A DNA stretch of 5,423 bases, taken from NCBI GenBank assembly GCA_004298345.1, contig SCTV01000023.1, forward strand, positions 1 through 5,423, given 5' to 3'. Source of the stretch: Patescibacteria group bacterium. Its GTDB lineage: Bacteria > Patescibacteriota > Minisyncoccia > Phycocordibacterales > PALSA-1337. A program made the translations under genes and the position numbers. Of the stretch, positions 3,939 to 5,423 are shown piece after piece. Under the pieces are notes generated by a model. The model worked only from the letters and a program-made list of their open reading frames with translations. It was not told the DNA's origin and ran no database searches. The first letter of the stretch is position 1, and each line of letters begins with the position of its first letter.

Positions 3939-5423
3939 ATGAAAACTCAAAAAGTGGAAGGTGACGCAAAGAATCCAAAGAAAATTACCGGCATCATTAG
4001 TACTATCAGCAAAGGCCTTGGTTTTATTGAAAATCCAGCAGATCCAGATGGTGATGACATACTCGTAGAGCAGGGCTTTCTCAATACCGCTCTCAATAAA
4101 GATGAAGTAGAGGTTGTTCTCGACCCAGCTAAAAAAGGTGATCGACTGACAGGTAAAGTTACTAAAATAATCAAAAGAAATAAAATTTCTTTTGTCGGTA
4201 CTATCGAGCTCGATCGTGGAGTTGGCTTTCTCATTCCTGATGACCGAAAGATGTATATCGAGATCATGCTCCCTGCTGAGGAAATAAAAGGTATCGAAAA
4301 TGGCACCAAAGCTCAGGTAGAATTTGTCTCATGGGAAGATCCAAAGAAAAATCCTCGTGGCAAAATCACCAAAGTACTCGGTAAAAAAGGTGACAACAAC
4401 GTCGAAATGGCGTCTATCGTCCTTGAAAAAGGTTTCGACACCACCTATCCAGACGCCGTACTCGCTGAAGCCGAAAAAATAGGCAAGACACAAAAAACAA
4501 TCACAAAAGAAGAAATCTCCAAACGCCGTGATTTCAGAGACACCCTCACCATGACCATCGACCCTGTTGATGCCAAAGACTTCGATGATGCTATTTCATT
4601 TAAAAAGCTACCAGACGGCCTGTATGAAATAGGTGTACATATCGCAGACGTCTCCCACTATGTTACCGAAGGTTCAGCCCTCGACAAAGAAGCTTTCCAT
4701 CGCTGTTTTTCTGTCTACCTCGTCGACCGTACCATCCCCATGCTTCCCGAAGTGCTTTCAAACGATGTCTGTAGTTTGAATCCGAACGAAGAAAAACTCA
4801 CCTTTTCAGCTATCTTTATTATGAACATTCACGGACAAGTCAAAGAGCGATCTTTTAGTAAAACCATCATCAAATCTGCCAAACGTTTCAGTTATGAAGA
4901 GGCTCAAGGCGTACTCGATGCAAAATCTGGTAAATATTTCGAGGAACTTTCGACATTGAACACTATCGCCAAAAAACTCCAGGAAGAAAAATTCAAAAAT
5001 GGCGCCATTGAATTTGATCAGGAAGAAATAAAATTCATTCTCGACGAAAACGGCAAGCCGACCGGTGTGTACAAAAAGCCTCGTCTAGAAACTCACAAGC
5101 TCGTAGAAGAATACATGCTTCTCGCCAATCGCGAGGTCAGTAAGTTTATTCACGACTCAATCAAAAGCAAAAAGTGGAAGGAGTTCGGCTCGCTATATCG
5201 TATTCATGATGTACCAAACCCAGAAAAAGTGGCCGACCTCGTCATCTTCCTCAAAGCTATGGGGTATGTCTTGCCGGTCAAAAATCACACCCTCAACCAA
5301 AAAGATATTAATGCGCTACTCAAACAGGTAGAGGGTAAGGCCGAAGAGTCTCTCATCAAGACCACCACTATCCGTTCTATGGCTAAAGCAATTTATTCTA
5401 CTAAAAATATTGGTCACTTTGGT
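3939..5423 (+). CDS. rnr: Ribonuclease R (RNB family 3'-5' exoribonuclease), 3' end outside window
   Basis: RNase R degrades RNA, including structured RNA, from the 3' end to short oligonucleotides, and takes part in mRNA turnover and rRNA quality control. The first 495 residues are present. The order is: a short Lys-rich start (1-15) in place of the N-terminal helix-turn-helix of the E. coli enzyme; a first cold-shock OB domain (about 16-75, with GLGFIENP and DDILV); a second (about 85-145, FVGTIELDRGVGFLIPDD); then the RNB catalytic domain from about 200. In TIDPVDAKDFDDAI the four metal-binding Asp are all present: D208, D214, D216 and D217. Other RNB motifs are HIADVSHYV, VDRTIPMLPEVLSNDVCSLN, HKLVEEYMLLANREV, YRIHD, and IYSTKNIGHFG at the edge. 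The SPIRRY motif and the S1 domain expected downstream lie beyond the window. It is transcribed away from rpsP. The ATG at 3939 is the only start that keeps the full first OB domain. Confidence 0.96.
   Translation, partial: MKTQKVEGDAKNPKKITGIISTISKGLGFIENPADPDGDDILVEQGFLNTALNKDEVEVVLDPAKKGDRLTGKVTKIIKRNKISFVGTIELDRGVGFLIPDDRKMYIEIMLPAEEIKGIENGTKAQVEFVSWEDPKKNPRGKITKVLGKKGDNNVEMASIVLEKGFDTTYPDAVLAEAEKIGKTQKTITKEEISKRRDFRDTLTMTIDPVDAKDFDDAISFKKLPDGLYEIGVHIADVSHYVTEGSALDKEAFHRCFSVYLVDRTIPMLPEVLSNDVCSLNPNEEKLTFSAIFIMNIHGQVKERSFSKTIIKSAKRFSYEEAQGVLDAKSGKYFEELSTLNTIAKKLQEEKFKNGAIEFDQEEIKFILDENGKPTGVYKKPRLETHKLVEEYMLLANREVSKFIHDSIKSKKWKEFGSLYRIHDVPNPEKVADLVIFLKAMGYVLPVKNHTLNQKDINALLKQVEGKAEESLIKTTTIRSMAKAIYSTKNIGHFG

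Noticed and set aside
3947..4309. 120-codon minus-strand frame over the start of rnr
   Set aside because: It is antisense to the two conserved cold-shock domains of RNase R, and its Ser/Pro/Leu-rich composition is typical of a shadow frame.

Overview
The window most likely comes from a bacterium of the Candidate Phyla Radiation (Patescibacteria, Parcubacteria-like). This is inferred from several traits: an S16 protein with a long Ala/Pro-rich tail, a KhpA protein with a C-terminal extension, a compact TrmD, moderately low GC, short gaps, and an almost complete lack of Shine-Dalgarno sequences. The standard code (table 11) fits, because the 495 RNase R codons contain no internal TGA. No taxonomic marker was searched, so the placement is tentative.

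Layout from left to right. Positions 1-480 (minus) hold a GNAT N-acetyltransferase, cut by the window edge and split by an apparent one-base frameshift. Positions 505-1596 (minus) encode a CapA/PgsA-type metallophosphoesterase-fold protein with an N-terminal signal anchor; it overlaps trmD (1560-2261, minus) by 37 bases. Positions 2336-2653 (minus) hold a higher-GC gene for a 105-residue protein with two CxxC pairs. It has its own promoter and terminators on both sides. khpA (2791-3099) and rpsP (3251-3631) follow, both minus. A 307-base divergent intergenic region full of inverted repeats (3632-3938) separates rpsP from rnr, the plus-strand RNase R gene that starts at 3939 and runs off the right edge.

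The minus-strand cluster is a rearranged form of the widespread rpsP-khpA-rimM-trmD-rplS translation operon. RimM and rplS are absent here, and the place between khpA and trmD where rimM is usual is held by the self-contained Cys-rich gene. The common theme is RNA and translation: a 30S protein, a KH RNA chaperone, the tRNA m1G37 methyltransferase and, divergently, a 3'-5' exoribonuclease. CapA and the acetyltransferase look like unrelated passengers.

The most noteworthy features beyond the genes are: promoters placed so close to start codons that transcripts should be leaderless or nearly so; a 24-base repeat present both in the trmD leader and, in frame, inside trmD; a 20-bp perfect inverted-repeat terminator; and a run of hairpins between rpsP and rnr that may be a structured RNA or a cluster of palindromic elements.
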